A DNA stretch of 64,000 nucleotides, taken from NCBI GenBank assembly GCA_014650475.1, contig BMVA01000002.1, positions 655,927-719,926 on the forward strand, given 5' to 3'. This stretch comes from Streptomyces albogriseolus. Its GTDB lineage: Bacteria > Actinomycetota > Actinomycetes > Streptomycetales > Streptomycetaceae. Below the pieces are notes generated by a model. It was not told the origin of the DNA. It saw nothing but the letters and a program-made list of their open reading frames with translations, and did no database searches. The translations under genes and the position numbers were made by a program. Positions 36,309 to 46,768 of the stretch are shown piece by piece; within the stretch, counting starts at the first letter, position 1, and each line of letters begins with the position of its first letter.

Positions 36309-36375
36309 CGCCGACAAGCATCCCACGGGCCACCGACATCACCGCCCGCCCGGGCGTTCAGCCAGGAGCTACGGC

Positions 36376-36630
36376 CTACGGCTCCTCGCGCCAGCCGTCC
36401 CACCCGGCGACGAACTCGTTCAGCTCACCGGCGTCCAGCCGGCCCGCCTCGTCCCTCAGGACGACGAGCCACTGCGCGTCCTCCGCGTCGTCCTCGCCCG
36501 CGAGGGCGTCGCGCACGAGCCGCGGCTCCTCGTCCACGCCGAAGCGCTCCTCCAGCGCCTCGGCCACCTCCTCGGCCGCGTCCCGGTCGGGCAGCACCAG
36601 CACATGTCGCACATCACTCACACGGCTCAT
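36376..36630 (-). CDS. Conserved small hypothetical protein
   Basis: I do not recognise a family. The 84-residue acidic protein (DVRHVLVLPDRDAAEEVAEAL … WLVVLRDEAGRLDAGELNEFV) has alternating strands and helices that suggest a small ferredoxin-like alpha/beta fold, and it has no cysteine. Coding is supported by third-position bias and its tight placement between holA and the N-acetyltransferase gene. The start may be ATG at 36630 or GTG at 36621. Confidence 0.65.
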   Translation of the reverse strand: MSRVSDVRHVLVLPDRDAAEEVAEALEERFGVDEEPRLVRDALAGEDDAEDAQWLVVLRDEAGRLDAGELNEFVAGWDGWREEP

Positions 36631-36644
36631 TGTCCGGTACGGGC

Positions 36645-37496
36645 TCAGCCGTCCGTCCCGCCGCCCCGCACCGTCGGCACCGCGTCCAGCGCGATCCCGA
36701 ACTCGTCCCGGTAGATCTCCAGCACCTCCGTGTCCGATCCCGTCCCGCGCTCCTGCCGCGTGCCGTCCGGAGCCGTGAGCGTCAGCCGACGGCCGCTCAG
36801 CGTGATCCGCCCGCCGTCCTCGGTGAGCCGCGAACACACCAGCGACCGGGTGAAGTGGGAGCGGGGCGAGGTGCTGTGCCACCACGCTCCCGCCGTGAAG
36901 TCGGCGAGCACCCTCGGCCGCGTCTCCAACCGGTACACCGGCCGCCCGTCGCGCAGCACGTCCAGGTCCGCCGCGTCCGCCGCGCCGTGCCCGCCGCGCA
37001 CCCCGGCCGCGTCCGCCCCGGCCTCCGCCACCCGGAACACGCCCGCCGGGTCCCGCTGCTCCGCCCGCTCCCCGAAGGCGAGCGGCAGATGGAAGTGCGA
37101 GCCGAACCCGACGTCCGCCAGCCAGTCGCCGCCGTCCTCCGTCCGCACCCGCAGCGCGAGATGGTCGTACGGGATGCCCAGCCGGCCGCCGTCGCCGTAC
37201 ACCCGTGCGGCGAGCAGGGTCACGCCGTAGCCGAGCGCGGTGAGCAACGCACCGAAGGCGCCGCTGAGTTCGTAGCAGATCCCGCCGCGCCCGGCCGCCA
37301 CCACCTTGTCCAGCAGCCGCTTCTCGTCCAGCACGATCTCCTCGCCGAGATGCACGGACAGGTTCTCGAACGGCACGGTCCGCAGATGGCGCAGATGCAG
37401 TTCCCGCAGCGCGTCCGGCGTGGGCCGGGCGGGCCGCTCCGCCCCCAGGCGGCGCAGATAGGCGTCGGTCGTCGCGGTGTCGATCCCCTGGGTCAT
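36645..37496 (-). CDS. nat: Arylamine N-acetyltransferase
   Basis: NAT transfers acetyl from acetyl-CoA to arylamines or hydrazines. The 283-residue protein has the full catalytic triad: Cys74 in GRGGICYELSGAFG, His112 in YDHLAL, and Asp128 in LADVGFG. Length and the N-terminal DAYLRRLG motif fit the family. It lies 4 bp downstream of the comEC stop and 14 bp upstream of the small hypothetical gene, so it is probably in the same transcript. The natural substrate is not known, although NAT-like enzymes can close amide bonds in antibiotic pathways. Confidence 0.93.
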   Translation of the reverse strand: MTQGIDTATTDAYLRRLGAERPARPTPDALRELHLRHLRTVPFENLSVHLGEEIVLDEKRLLDKVVAAGRGGICYELSGAFGALLTALGYGVTLLAARVYGDGGRLGIPYDHLALRVRTEDGGDWLADVGFGSHFHLPLAFGERAEQRDPAGVFRVAEAGADAAGVRGGHGAADAADLDVLRDGRPVYRLETRPRVLADFTAGAWWHSTSPRSHFTRSLVCSRLTEDGGRITLSGRRLTLTAPDGTRQERGTGSDTEVLEIYRDEFGIALDAVPTVRGGGTDG

Positions 37497-37500
37497 GCCC

Positions 37501-40047
37501 TCAGTGTCGCGCCACCTCCAACGCCACCTCCAACGCTCCGTCCTCGTCCGTACCGGGGACGACCGCCAGCGCCCCGTCCCGGTCCGTGCGCAGCACCACC
37601 GCTCCCCGGGCCCGCAGCGCGCCCACCGTCCCCGGAGCCGGGTGGCCGTACGTGTTGTCCTCACCGGTGCTGATCAGCGCCAGGCGCGGTGCGGCCAGGC
37701 TCACGAGGCCCGGGTCCTGGTAGGCCGAGCCGTGGTGGGCGACCTTCAGGACGTCGACGCCGGCCAGGTGGCGCGCCGCGGGTGAGCGGGCCAGGGCGCG
37801 CTGGGCCGGGGGTTCCAGGTCGCCGAGGAGGAGCAGGCGCAGGCCCCCGGTGCGGACCAGCATGGCCACGCTGGCGTCGTTCGGCCCCTCGACCGCCGGG
37901 TGGCCCCCGGGCGGCGGCCACACCACCTCCCACGACAGGTCACCGGCCCGCCGCCGCTCCCCGGCGACGACCCGTGTCACCGGGACGCCCGCGGCGGCCG
38001 CGGCTCTCCGGACGGCCGCCGCCTGGTCGGCCGGCTCCTCCAGGGCCGTGGTCCCGATGCCGCCCACCTCGCGCCCGCGCAGCACACCGGCCAGCCCGGC
38101 CACGTGGTCGGCGTGGAAGTGGGTCAGGACGACGAGCGGGACGCGGGTGACGCCGAGGGAGCGCAGGCAGCGGTCGACCGACTCGGGGTCGGGGCCGGCG
38201 TCCACGACCACCCCGGCGCCCTCCCCCGCCGCCAGCACCAGCGCGTCTCCCTGACCGACGTCGCACATCACCATCCGCCAGTCAGGGGGCGGCCAGCCCG
38301 TGATCGTGCGCACCAGCGGCCGCGGCTGCACCACCAGCAGCGCCAGCAGCAGCGCGCACGCGGCGCACCACCAGGGGCGCCGCAGCAGCCGGCGCCCCAC
38401 GAGCAGCACAGCCACGGTGACGGCGCCGAGGGCCGCCGCCCCCGCCCAGCTGCCCGGCCAGTCCACCCCGGCGCCCGGCATCGCCGCCCCGGTCCGGGCG
38501 ACCCGCGCGATCCACCCGGCGGGCCAGGCCGCGCACCACGCCACCGCCTTGGCCAACGGCATCGCGACCGGCGCGGCGGCCAGGGCGAGGAAGCCGAGCA
38601 CGGTGGCCGGGGCGAGCGCGGCCTCGGCGAGCAGGTTGCAGGGGATCGCCACCAGGCTCACCCGGGCCGACAGCACCGCGACCACCGGGGCGCAGAGCGC
38701 CTGCGCGGCACCGGCGGCGGCCAGCGCCTCCGCGATCCGGGGCGGCGCCCCGTGGCGGCGCAGCGCCTCGCTCCAGCGCGGGGCGAGGGTGAGCAGTGCG
38801 CCGGTCGCCAGCACGGAGAGCAGGAAGCCGTAACTGCGGGCCAGCCACGGGTCGTACAGCACCAGCAGCAGGACGGCCGTCGCCAGGGCCGGGACGAGGG
38901 ATCTGCGGCGGCCGGTGGCGAGCGCGAGCAGCGCCACGGATCCGCAGGCGGCGGCGCGCAGCACGCTGGGGTCCGGCCGGCACACGACGACGAACGCCAG
39001 GGACAGCGCCGCGCCCAGCACCGCCGTCGTCCGCAGCGAGACGCCGAGGCGGGGCGCGAGCCCGCGCCGCTCGGCCCGCTGTGCCAGCCCCGGCGGGCCG
39101 AGGAGCAGGGCGAGCAGGATGGTGAAGTTGGCCCCGGACACGGCGAGGGTGTGGGTGAGGTCGGTCTCCCGGAACGCCTGGTCCAGCTCCGGCGTCACCC
39201 GGGCGGTGTCCCCGACGACCAGTCCCGGAAGCAGCGCCCGCGCGTCCTCCGGCAGATCCTCGGTCGCCTCGCGCAGTCCGGCGCGCAGCCGTCCCGCGAG
39301 CCGCTGCGGGGCCGAGGGTCCGCCCACGGCCACAGGACCGTCGCGGCCGTCCACCCGCAGCACCGCCGCGAACCGGTCGCCGCCCTCCCGCGCCGGCGCG
39401 AGCCCCGCCTCGACCCTCAGCCGGGTGGACGGCAGCAGGGCCGGCCACGGTGAGCCCTGGTGGTCGGCGGCCGTGCCGGTCCGCTTCCGGTCGCCGGTGC
39501 CGACGATCAGCAGGACCGGGGCCCGGGTCGCACGGGTCGCCGCTCCGGGCCGCTCCACGCGCCGCACCTCGGCCTCGATCAGCACGGACACCGGAGCCAT
39601 CCGGTTGCCGCTGACCCGGGGCCGGGTGAGCCGTGGATCCCCGGTGACCTCCACCTCGGCGACCACCCGGGCGTACTCCCGGGCCAGCTCGGGCACGGGA
39701 CCACGCCGGACGTCCGCGCCGTGCAGGCCCGCCGAGCCGGCGGCTGCCGCGACGCACAGCAGGGTGGCCGCGACGGCGTGCGCGGTGACGCGCGCCCGCT
39801 CCGTCGGGCGTCGGCGCGCCAGGAGCAGGCGGCTGTGCGCCGTCAGGAGAACGGCGGCGACCAGGGCCGGGACGGCCACGGCGGCGACGGCCCAGCCGGG
39901 CGGGGCGTGGAGTGTCACCGCCGCCGTGGCCCAGGCTGCGAGGGCGGGCGGGACCAGCCGGAGGTCGGCCGGTCCCTCCTGCCGTGGACGGGAGGCGCCC
40001 GGCCGTCCGGCCGTGACGTCCTGGCCGACGCGGGTGCGGGGGCTCAT
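37501..40047 (-). CDS. comEC: ComEC/Rec2 DNA-internalisation channel homologue
   Basis: The 848-residue protein has the three parts of ComEC: an N-terminal DUF4131-type region with two membrane helices, and the competence domain with GLVVGDTARVTPELDQAFRETDLTHTLAVSGANFTI and several membrane segments. A C-terminal metallo-beta-lactamase-like domain follows, with MCDVGQGDALVL and LTHFHADHVAGL. In competent bacteria ComEC carries single-stranded DNA across the membrane. The ATG overlaps the comEA stop (40044-40047). The last codons contain a perfect 12-bp tandem repeat encoding ALEVALEVARH. Natural competence is not established in Streptomyces, so the role here is open. Confidence 0.93.
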   Translation of the reverse strand: MSPRTRVGQDVTAGRPGASRPRQEGPADLRLVPPALAAWATAAVTLHAPPGWAVAAVAVPALVAAVLLTAHSRLLLARRRPTERARVTAHAVAATLLCVAAAAGSAGLHGADVRRGPVPELAREYARVVAEVEVTGDPRLTRPRVSGNRMAPVSVLIEAEVRRVERPGAATRATRAPVLLIVGTGDRKRTGTAADHQGSPWPALLPSTRLRVEAGLAPAREGGDRFAAVLRVDGRDGPVAVGGPSAPQRLAGRLRAGLREATEDLPEDARALLPGLVVGDTARVTPELDQAFRETDLTHTLAVSGANFTILLALLLGPPGLAQRAERRGLAPRLGVSLRTTAVLGAALSLAFVVVCRPDPSVLRAAACGSVALLALATGRRRSLVPALATAVLLLVLYDPWLARSYGFLLSVLATGALLTLAPRWSEALRRHGAPPRIAEALAAAGAAQALCAPVVAVLSARVSLVAIPCNLLAEAALAPATVLGFLALAAAPVAMPLAKAVAWCAAWPAGWIARVARTGAAMPGAGVDWPGSWAGAAALGAVTVAVLLVGRRLLRRPWWCAACALLLALLVVQPRPLVRTITGWPPPDWRMVMCDVGQGDALVLAAGEGAGVVVDAGPDPESVDRCLRSLGVTRVPLVVLTHFHADHVAGLAGVLRGREVGGIGTTALEEPADQAAAVRRAAAAAGVPVTRVVAGERRRAGDLSWEVVWPPPGGHPAVEGPNDASVAMLVRTGGLRLLLLGDLEPPAQRALARSPAARHLAGVDVLKVAHHGSAYQDPGLVSLAAPRLALISTGEDNTYGHPAPGTVGALRARGAVVLRTDRDGALAVVPGTDEDGALEVALEVARH

Positions 40048-41420
40048 GGCCGCACGAGGTCGCGCAGGTCGGCGAAGCGGCGGTCGCCGATGCCGTTGAC
40101 CTCCCGCAGCTCGTCCACCGAACGGAAACCGCCGTTACGGGTGCGGTAGTCGACGATGTGCTGGGCGAGGACCGGGCCGACACCGGGGAGGGTGTCGAGC
40201 TGGTCGACGGTGGCGGTGCTGAGGGAGACGGGCGCCGTGGGACCTGCTGCCGTTCCCGTGCCCGCGGGGGCCGCCGCTCCGGCCGGCGCCGGGCCGCCCA
40301 CCACCAGCTGCTCGCCGTCGACGAGGAACCGGGCGCGGTTGAGACCGCCCGTCTTCGTGCCGGGCCGCACCCCGCCGGCCGCCTTGAGCGCGTCCTCGAC
40401 CCGTGAGCCGGCGGGCAGCCGGTGGACTCCCGGGTCCCGCACCTTGCCGCTGACGTCGACCACGATCTCGGGAGCGGCCGTGGCGCCCGCCTGCCCGAAG
40501 GGACCCGGAGCGCCCGGGGGACCTCCTCCGCCGTCGTCCACACCCTCCCCCTGCGCGGCCGGAGCCGCCCGCACCACCTCCGGTGCCCGTACCGGCTGGG
40601 TACGCCCCGTCCAGAAGTGCTGCACGGCGAACACCAGGGCGAGCACGAGCAGCGCCGAGAGCGCGACGACACTGCGCCGCTCCAGCCCGCACCGGGTCTG
40701 CACCCACAGCGGCAGCCGCTCCCGCAGCGCGGGACCCCACCGCCCGGGCGCGGCCCCTGGCGGCGGTCCGGGCTCGGGCACCCCGTCGGGCGTCTCCCGG
40801 TCCGCCGGGTCCGGAGGGCCGGCCGTGTCACGGTCAGGGCGTGCGGAGGGCAGGCGCAGGGGGTAGGTGGCCGGCTCCTCACCCTCCGGCCCGACGCCGA
40901 GGAACCGCCCCGGACGGGCCGCATCCGCACCCCAGCCCGCCCAGCCCGCCCCGGCCGCCCCGGCCGCCGGAGGCGCCCCCGCGCGGTCCGGCAGCCGCCT
41001 CAGCTCCAGCGTCCGGTCCACCGCCGAGGCGCGTCGCCGCCCGCCAGCCGCCCGAGGCCTCGTCAGCAGCGCGTGCGCCGCGACCCCCTGACGGTCCACC
41101 ACCAGGAACCGCCGACGCGGTCTACGAGGCGCGCCGTCCGTCACTCCCGCTGAGGTCCGACCCTCCCTCGCCCAGCTCGGCGCCCTCCGCGCCGGACGCC
41201 CGCCGCGCACCACAGGCTCCCCGCCGAACAACGTCTCGGCGCGACGCCGGATCTCCTCCCCCGGCGCCTCACGGTCACCGTCCCGGGTCCACGCGCGCGG
41301 CCGGCTCGGGCGGCCGCGGCGATGACGGTGACGGTTGCGCGAGGCGCGGCCGTCGGACAGAGGCCCGCGCCCCGGACCACTCGTCGGAACAGCGGTACGT
41401 GTGTGTGATCGAAGTGCCAT
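40044..41420 (-). CDS. comEA: ComEA-like helix-hairpin-helix DNA-binding protein
   Basis: The 458-residue protein ends with a SLBB-like region (EIVVDVSGKVRDPGVHRLPAGSRVEDALKAAGG). Two helix-hairpin-helix motifs follow (VDQLDTLPGVGPVLAQHIVDYR, SVDELREVNGIGDRRFADLRDLV), the signature of ComEA. One membrane helix, VVALSALLVLALVFAVQHFW, precedes them. Before that lie about 240 residues of Arg/Pro-rich low-complexity sequence, which is unusually long for ComEA and should be cytoplasmic. I chose the ATG at 41420; an extension to 41507 would need a rare TTA codon and runs over a DnaA-box-like sequence. It is coupled to comEC by an ATGA overlap. Confidence 0.88.
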   Translation of the reverse strand: MALRSHTRTAVPTSGPGRGPLSDGRASRNRHRHRRGRPSRPRAWTRDGDREAPGEEIRRRAETLFGGEPVVRGGRPARRAPSWAREGRTSAGVTDGAPRRPRRRFLVVDRQGVAAHALLTRPRAAGGRRRASAVDRTLELRRLPDRAGAPPAAGAAGAGWAGWGADAARPGRFLGVGPEGEEPATYPLRLPSARPDRDTAGPPDPADRETPDGVPEPGPPPGAAPGRWGPALRERLPLWVQTRCGLERRSVVALSALLVLALVFAVQHFWTGRTQPVRAPEVVRAAPAAQGEGVDDGGGGPPGAPGPFGQAGATAAPEIVVDVSGKVRDPGVHRLPAGSRVEDALKAAGGVRPGTKTGGLNRARFLVDGEQLVVGGPAPAGAAAPAGTGTAAGPTAPVSLSTATVDQLDTLPGVGPVLAQHIVDYRTRNGGFRSVDELREVNGIGDRRFADLRDLVRP

Positions 41421-41488
41421 GCGACGAGGGTCGGGCACAGCCGCCCCAGCGCGATGATCTTGCTCGAAACCCGTGGACGAGCACTCGG

Positions 41489-41498
41489 TTGTGGATAA
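41489..41498. other. Isolated DnaA-box-like sequence
   Basis: TTGTGGATAA (TTATCCACAA on the minus strand) matches the classical DnaA box exactly. It stands alone upstream of comEA, so it is not an origin. Chance or a regulatory site are both possible. Confidence 0.35.
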
Positions 41499-41538
41499 CG
41501 CCGTCACCCGTTCGAGAGGGAACGACCCGCTCCGAACC

Positions 41539-42384
41539 TCACCGGGACGAGACCACGACCCCCAGCAGCCCCGGCCCCGTGTGCGCCCCGATCACCGCGC
41601 CCACCTCGCTGACGTGCAGCTCGGACAGTCCCGGCAGCCGGGTGCGGAGCCGGTCGGCCAGGGCGGAGGCGCGTTCCGGCGCGGCGAGGTGGTGGACGGC
41701 GACGTCCACCTCCGCGCCTCCCGCCCGGTCCGCCGCGATCTCCTCCAGACGGGCGATCGCCTTCGACGCCGTCCGCACCTTCTCCAGCGGTTCGATGCGG
41801 CCGCCGGCCAGCTGCAGCAGCGGCTTCACGGCGAGGGCGGAGCCCAGCAGGGCCTGCGCCGCGCCGATCCGCCCGCCCCGGCGCAGATAGTCGAGCGTGT
41901 CGACGTAGAAGTAGGCCGACGTGCCCGCCGCCCGCTTCTCCGCCGCGGTGACCGCCTCGTCCACGGTGCCGCCCGACTCCGCGGTTTCCGCCGCCGCCAG
42001 CGCGCAGAAGCCCAGGGCCATCGCGATCATGCCCGTGTCGACCACGCGGACCGGCACCGGCGCCTCGCGGGCCGCGAGGACCGCCGCGTCGTAGGTGCCG
42101 GACAGCTCGGCGGAGAGATGGAGGGAGACGATGCCGGTCGCACCGGACCCGGCGACCCTGCGGTAGGTCTCCGCGAAGAGCTCCGGGCTGGGGCGGGACG
42201 TCGTGACGGGGCGCCGCTTCTGCAGGGCCTGGGCGAGGGAGCGGGTGGAGATCTCGGTGCCCTCCTCGAGGGCGCGGTCCCCCAGCACCACGGTCAGGGG
42301 TACCGCCGTGATGCCGTGCCGCTCCATCGTCCGGGCCGGAAGGTAGGCCGTTGAATCCGTGACGATCGCGACATGGCGGGACAT
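41539..42384 (-). CDS. DegV family fatty-acid-binding protein
   Basis: The 281-residue protein starts MSRHVAIVTDSTAYLP and has SRPSPELFAETYRR, LHLSAELSGTYDAAV, VVDTGMIAMALGF and the LDYLRRGGRIGAAQALLGSAL motif. These are hallmarks of DegV proteins. Members bind one fatty acid and can act as FakB-type partners of a fatty acid kinase. No fakA gene is in the window. It is upstream of comEA in the same direction, with a gap of 118 bp. Confidence 0.93.
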   Translation of the reverse strand: MSRHVAIVTDSTAYLPARTMERHGITAVPLTVVLGDRALEEGTEISTRSLAQALQKRRPVTTSRPSPELFAETYRRVAGSGATGIVSLHLSAELSGTYDAAVLAAREAPVPVRVVDTGMIAMALGFCALAAAETAESGGTVDEAVTAAEKRAAGTSAYFYVDTLDYLRRGGRIGAAQALLGSALAVKPLLQLAGGRIEPLEKVRTASKAIARLEEIAADRAGGAEVDVAVHHLAAPERASALADRLRTRLPGLSELHVSEVGAVIGAHTGPGLLGVVVSSR

Positions 42385-42488
42385 GAGCTGGAGGTTACCT
42401 GCCGTGGTGGCCGTGCGGCAGCCCGGCCCGTGGGGGCGTCGTCCGCCGTGGGGTGGTCGGCGCCGCTCAGACGGTGGTCATGTGGTGG

Positions 42489-43241
42489 TCACGTGGTGGA
42501 TTCGGGGCGCGGCTTCTTCTGCCAGGGATACGTGGGGCGCGGGGCGGCCGGTGCGATGGCGGGCCGCTCCTGGTCCTCGCCCTGCTGCGGCTCCGGCTTC
42601 TGCCGGGCGGGGTCCGGCCAGGTCTGGCCGGGTCCCGCGGCGTCGGCGGCCGGCGCCTCGGGCCAGGGCGGGGGCGCGGGGGTGGCCGGCTGGTCCGTGG
42701 TGGTCCAGTGCCGCAGGGCGCCGGCCTCCATGTCGATCTGCGCGCTCAGCGAGTCGAGGTCGTCCTCCGCGAAGCGGCGGGCGCGGTCGCGGGTGGCCCA
42801 GCGCAGGGAGTCGGCGGAGCTGGTGATGCGCTCGGTGCGCTCGCGCAGGTCGGGCAGGCGCGCGGACAGCGTCGCGCGGTCCGGCTCGCCCTCCAGGCGG
42901 CGCAGTTCGGCGTCCAGCTCGTGGCCGTGCGCGCTGAGACGCTGGAAGAGGGCGAGGGACTCCTTCACCGAGTCGTCCTCGACGGCGACCGCCTCCAGGG
43001 CGTCCTGCGTGGCGCGCATCGAGGTGCGCAGCTTCAGCCGGAGCTGGGCGATCTCGCCGGCCGGGCCGGTCTGCGCGAACGCCTTGGCGCGCAGGGTGTG
43101 GTCCTCGACCGTGCGGCGGGCCTGGTGGATGTGGCGGTCCGCGCTGCGCTTGGCGGCGCCGACGACCTTCACCGTGGCGTACACGCCCAGTGCCACGAAG
43201 AGCACAAAAAGCAGGGCGATCACTGCGAACACCGCTTCCAC
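42489..43241 (-). CDS. Membrane-anchored coiled-coil protein, unknown function
   Basis: The 250-residue protein begins with one strong membrane helix (AVFAVIALLFVLFVALGVYATV, about residues 3-24). It is followed by about 150 residues of charged heptad-like helix (from KRSADRHIHQARRTVEDHTL to about residue 175) and a Pro-rich tail ending PRPESTT. The GTG at 43241 is set by an excellent GGAGGAGGAG four bases upstream. I know no named family. The layout suggests a membrane scaffold or division-type adaptor, which is only inference. It lies between leuS and the DegV gene, all on the minus strand. Confidence 0.8.
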   Translation of the reverse strand: MEAVFAVIALLFVLFVALGVYATVKVVGAAKRSADRHIHQARRTVEDHTLRAKAFAQTGPAGEIAQLRLKLRTSMRATQDALEAVAVEDDSVKESLALFQRLSAHGHELDAELRRLEGEPDRATLSARLPDLRERTERITSSADSLRWATRDRARRFAEDDLDSLSAQIDMEAGALRHWTTTDQPATPAPPPWPEAPAADAAGPGQTWPDPARQKPEPQQGEDQERPAIAPAAPRPTYPWQKKPRPESTT

Positions 43242-43409
43242 GAGGCTCCTCCTCCGGACACGTCCGGCCTGTCCCGGCACAGGTCGTGCCGCTCTTCCAC
43301 GGTAAACGCAACGGGCAGGCCCGGAGTTCCGGCAGAACCCCGAACCTGCCCGCAGACGGCGTGACCGCTACCCGTAAGGGTCGGCCGACGCCGCGACGGC
43401 CCGTGAGGG

Positions 43410-46280
<2,871 letters not shown>

Positions 46281-46335
46281 GATCCTCAAAGCTCCATCGA
46301 TCGTCTCTGCCTGCTGCTGCGACTTCCTGGAAATG

Positions 46336-46359
46336 AAAAAACCCCTCGCACAGGAGGGG
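46336..46359 (-). terminator. leuS attenuator terminator
   Basis: On the minus strand CCCCTC, a 6-base loop, GAGGGG and six Ts form a classical intrinsic terminator 56 bp upstream of the leuS ATG. T-tracts of this kind are rare in Streptomyces, which makes a designed attenuator likely. Confidence 0.85.
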
Positions 46360-46366
46360 ACGCCGC

Positions 46367-46394
46367 GCCGATTCCGGCCTGCCGGAACATCGGC
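46367..46394 (-). promoter_or_regulatory. leuS leader hairpin (pause/alternative structure)
   Basis: GCCGAT(GT)TCCGG pairs with CCGGAATCGGC across a short loop. It begins 13 nt after the leader-peptide stop and lies 8 bp before the attenuator, as expected for a pausing or alternative-pairing stem. Confidence 0.6.
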
Positions 46395-46406
46395 GGTCGG
46401 GACTGA

Positions 46407-46445
46407 TCAGCGCGGCTCGCTAAGCAGAAGGCGTACGGCACGCAT
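46407..46445 (-). CDS. leuS leader peptide with three Leu codons
   Basis: This 12-residue ORF reads MRAVRLLLSEPR and then TGA, with three successive leucine codons CTT CTG CTT; CTT is a rare codon in such GC-rich genes. A TACCCT hexamer ends seven bases before the ATG, so the RNA may start at the ATG (leaderless). Together with the downstream hairpin and T-tailed terminator, this fits ribosome-mediated attenuation of leuS by leucyl-tRNA supply. Confidence 0.8.
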   Translation of the reverse strand: MRAVRLLLSEPR

Positions 46446-46666
46446 GCGGTCAGGGTACCGCAGGCACGGATCTCGCCGCGACGCGCTTCCCCGGCGCACT
46501 GAACAACGTTCAAAAGTTACTTCGCGTAACAACCCCTAAGGGACAACACAACGGTCCCATTGTCCTTTGATAACAGCGCAATAACTCAAACCTGGTACTG
46601 ACGGGTACGACGAGGCTTAGAGTTCGGCAGCGGGACCGCTTTACCGAACCGTTCGGAGTTGCCCCC
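46446..46666. promoter_or_regulatory. Divergent promoter region, leuS leader / haem-protein operon
   Basis: With the leuS leader this is part of a 484-bp stretch without a large gene. It is the most AT-rich part of the neighbourhood. Features seen are TACCCT next to the leader ATG on the minus strand, an inverted GTTAC/GTAAC pair near 46516-46530, and plus-strand hexamers TTGTCC/TAACTC with 16-bp spacing near 46562-46590. None is strong enough to name a sigma factor. Confidence 0.4.
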
Positions 46667-46768
46667 ATGAACCCTCGTCCACTCGGCAGCCCACCCCCCG
46701 CTCGGGGCAGGTCGGCTGCGACCGAGTCGTACCCGCTGCGCGTCCGGACGTCCGGAGGTGCGTCGTGA
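46667..46768 (+). CDS. Possible 33-aa upstream ORF coupled to the haem-protein gene
   Basis: An ATG with GGAG eight bases upstream opens a 33-codon frame (MNPRPLGSPPPARGRS … RVRTSGGAS). Its TGA overlaps the next gene's GTG as GTGA. The peptide is basic and Pro/Ser-rich, with no known family. The tight overlap and good ribosome binding site argue for translation, perhaps as a coupling or regulatory uORF. It could also be chance. Confidence 0.35.
   Translation: MNPRPLGSPPPARGRSAATESYPLRVRTSGGAS

Noticed and set aside
41489-41498. Replication origin
   Set aside because: Only one DnaA-box-like sequence occurs, and no dnaA or dnaN gene is present.
41421-41507. Longer comEA N-terminus starting at the GTG at 41507
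   Set aside because: It would include a TTA codon, rare in Streptomyces, and has no Shine-Dalgarno; the ATG at 41420 is simpler.
46281-46450. T-box riboswitch for leuS
   Set aside because: No T-box conserved bulge or specifier stem is seen; a leader peptide with Leu codons explains the terminator better.
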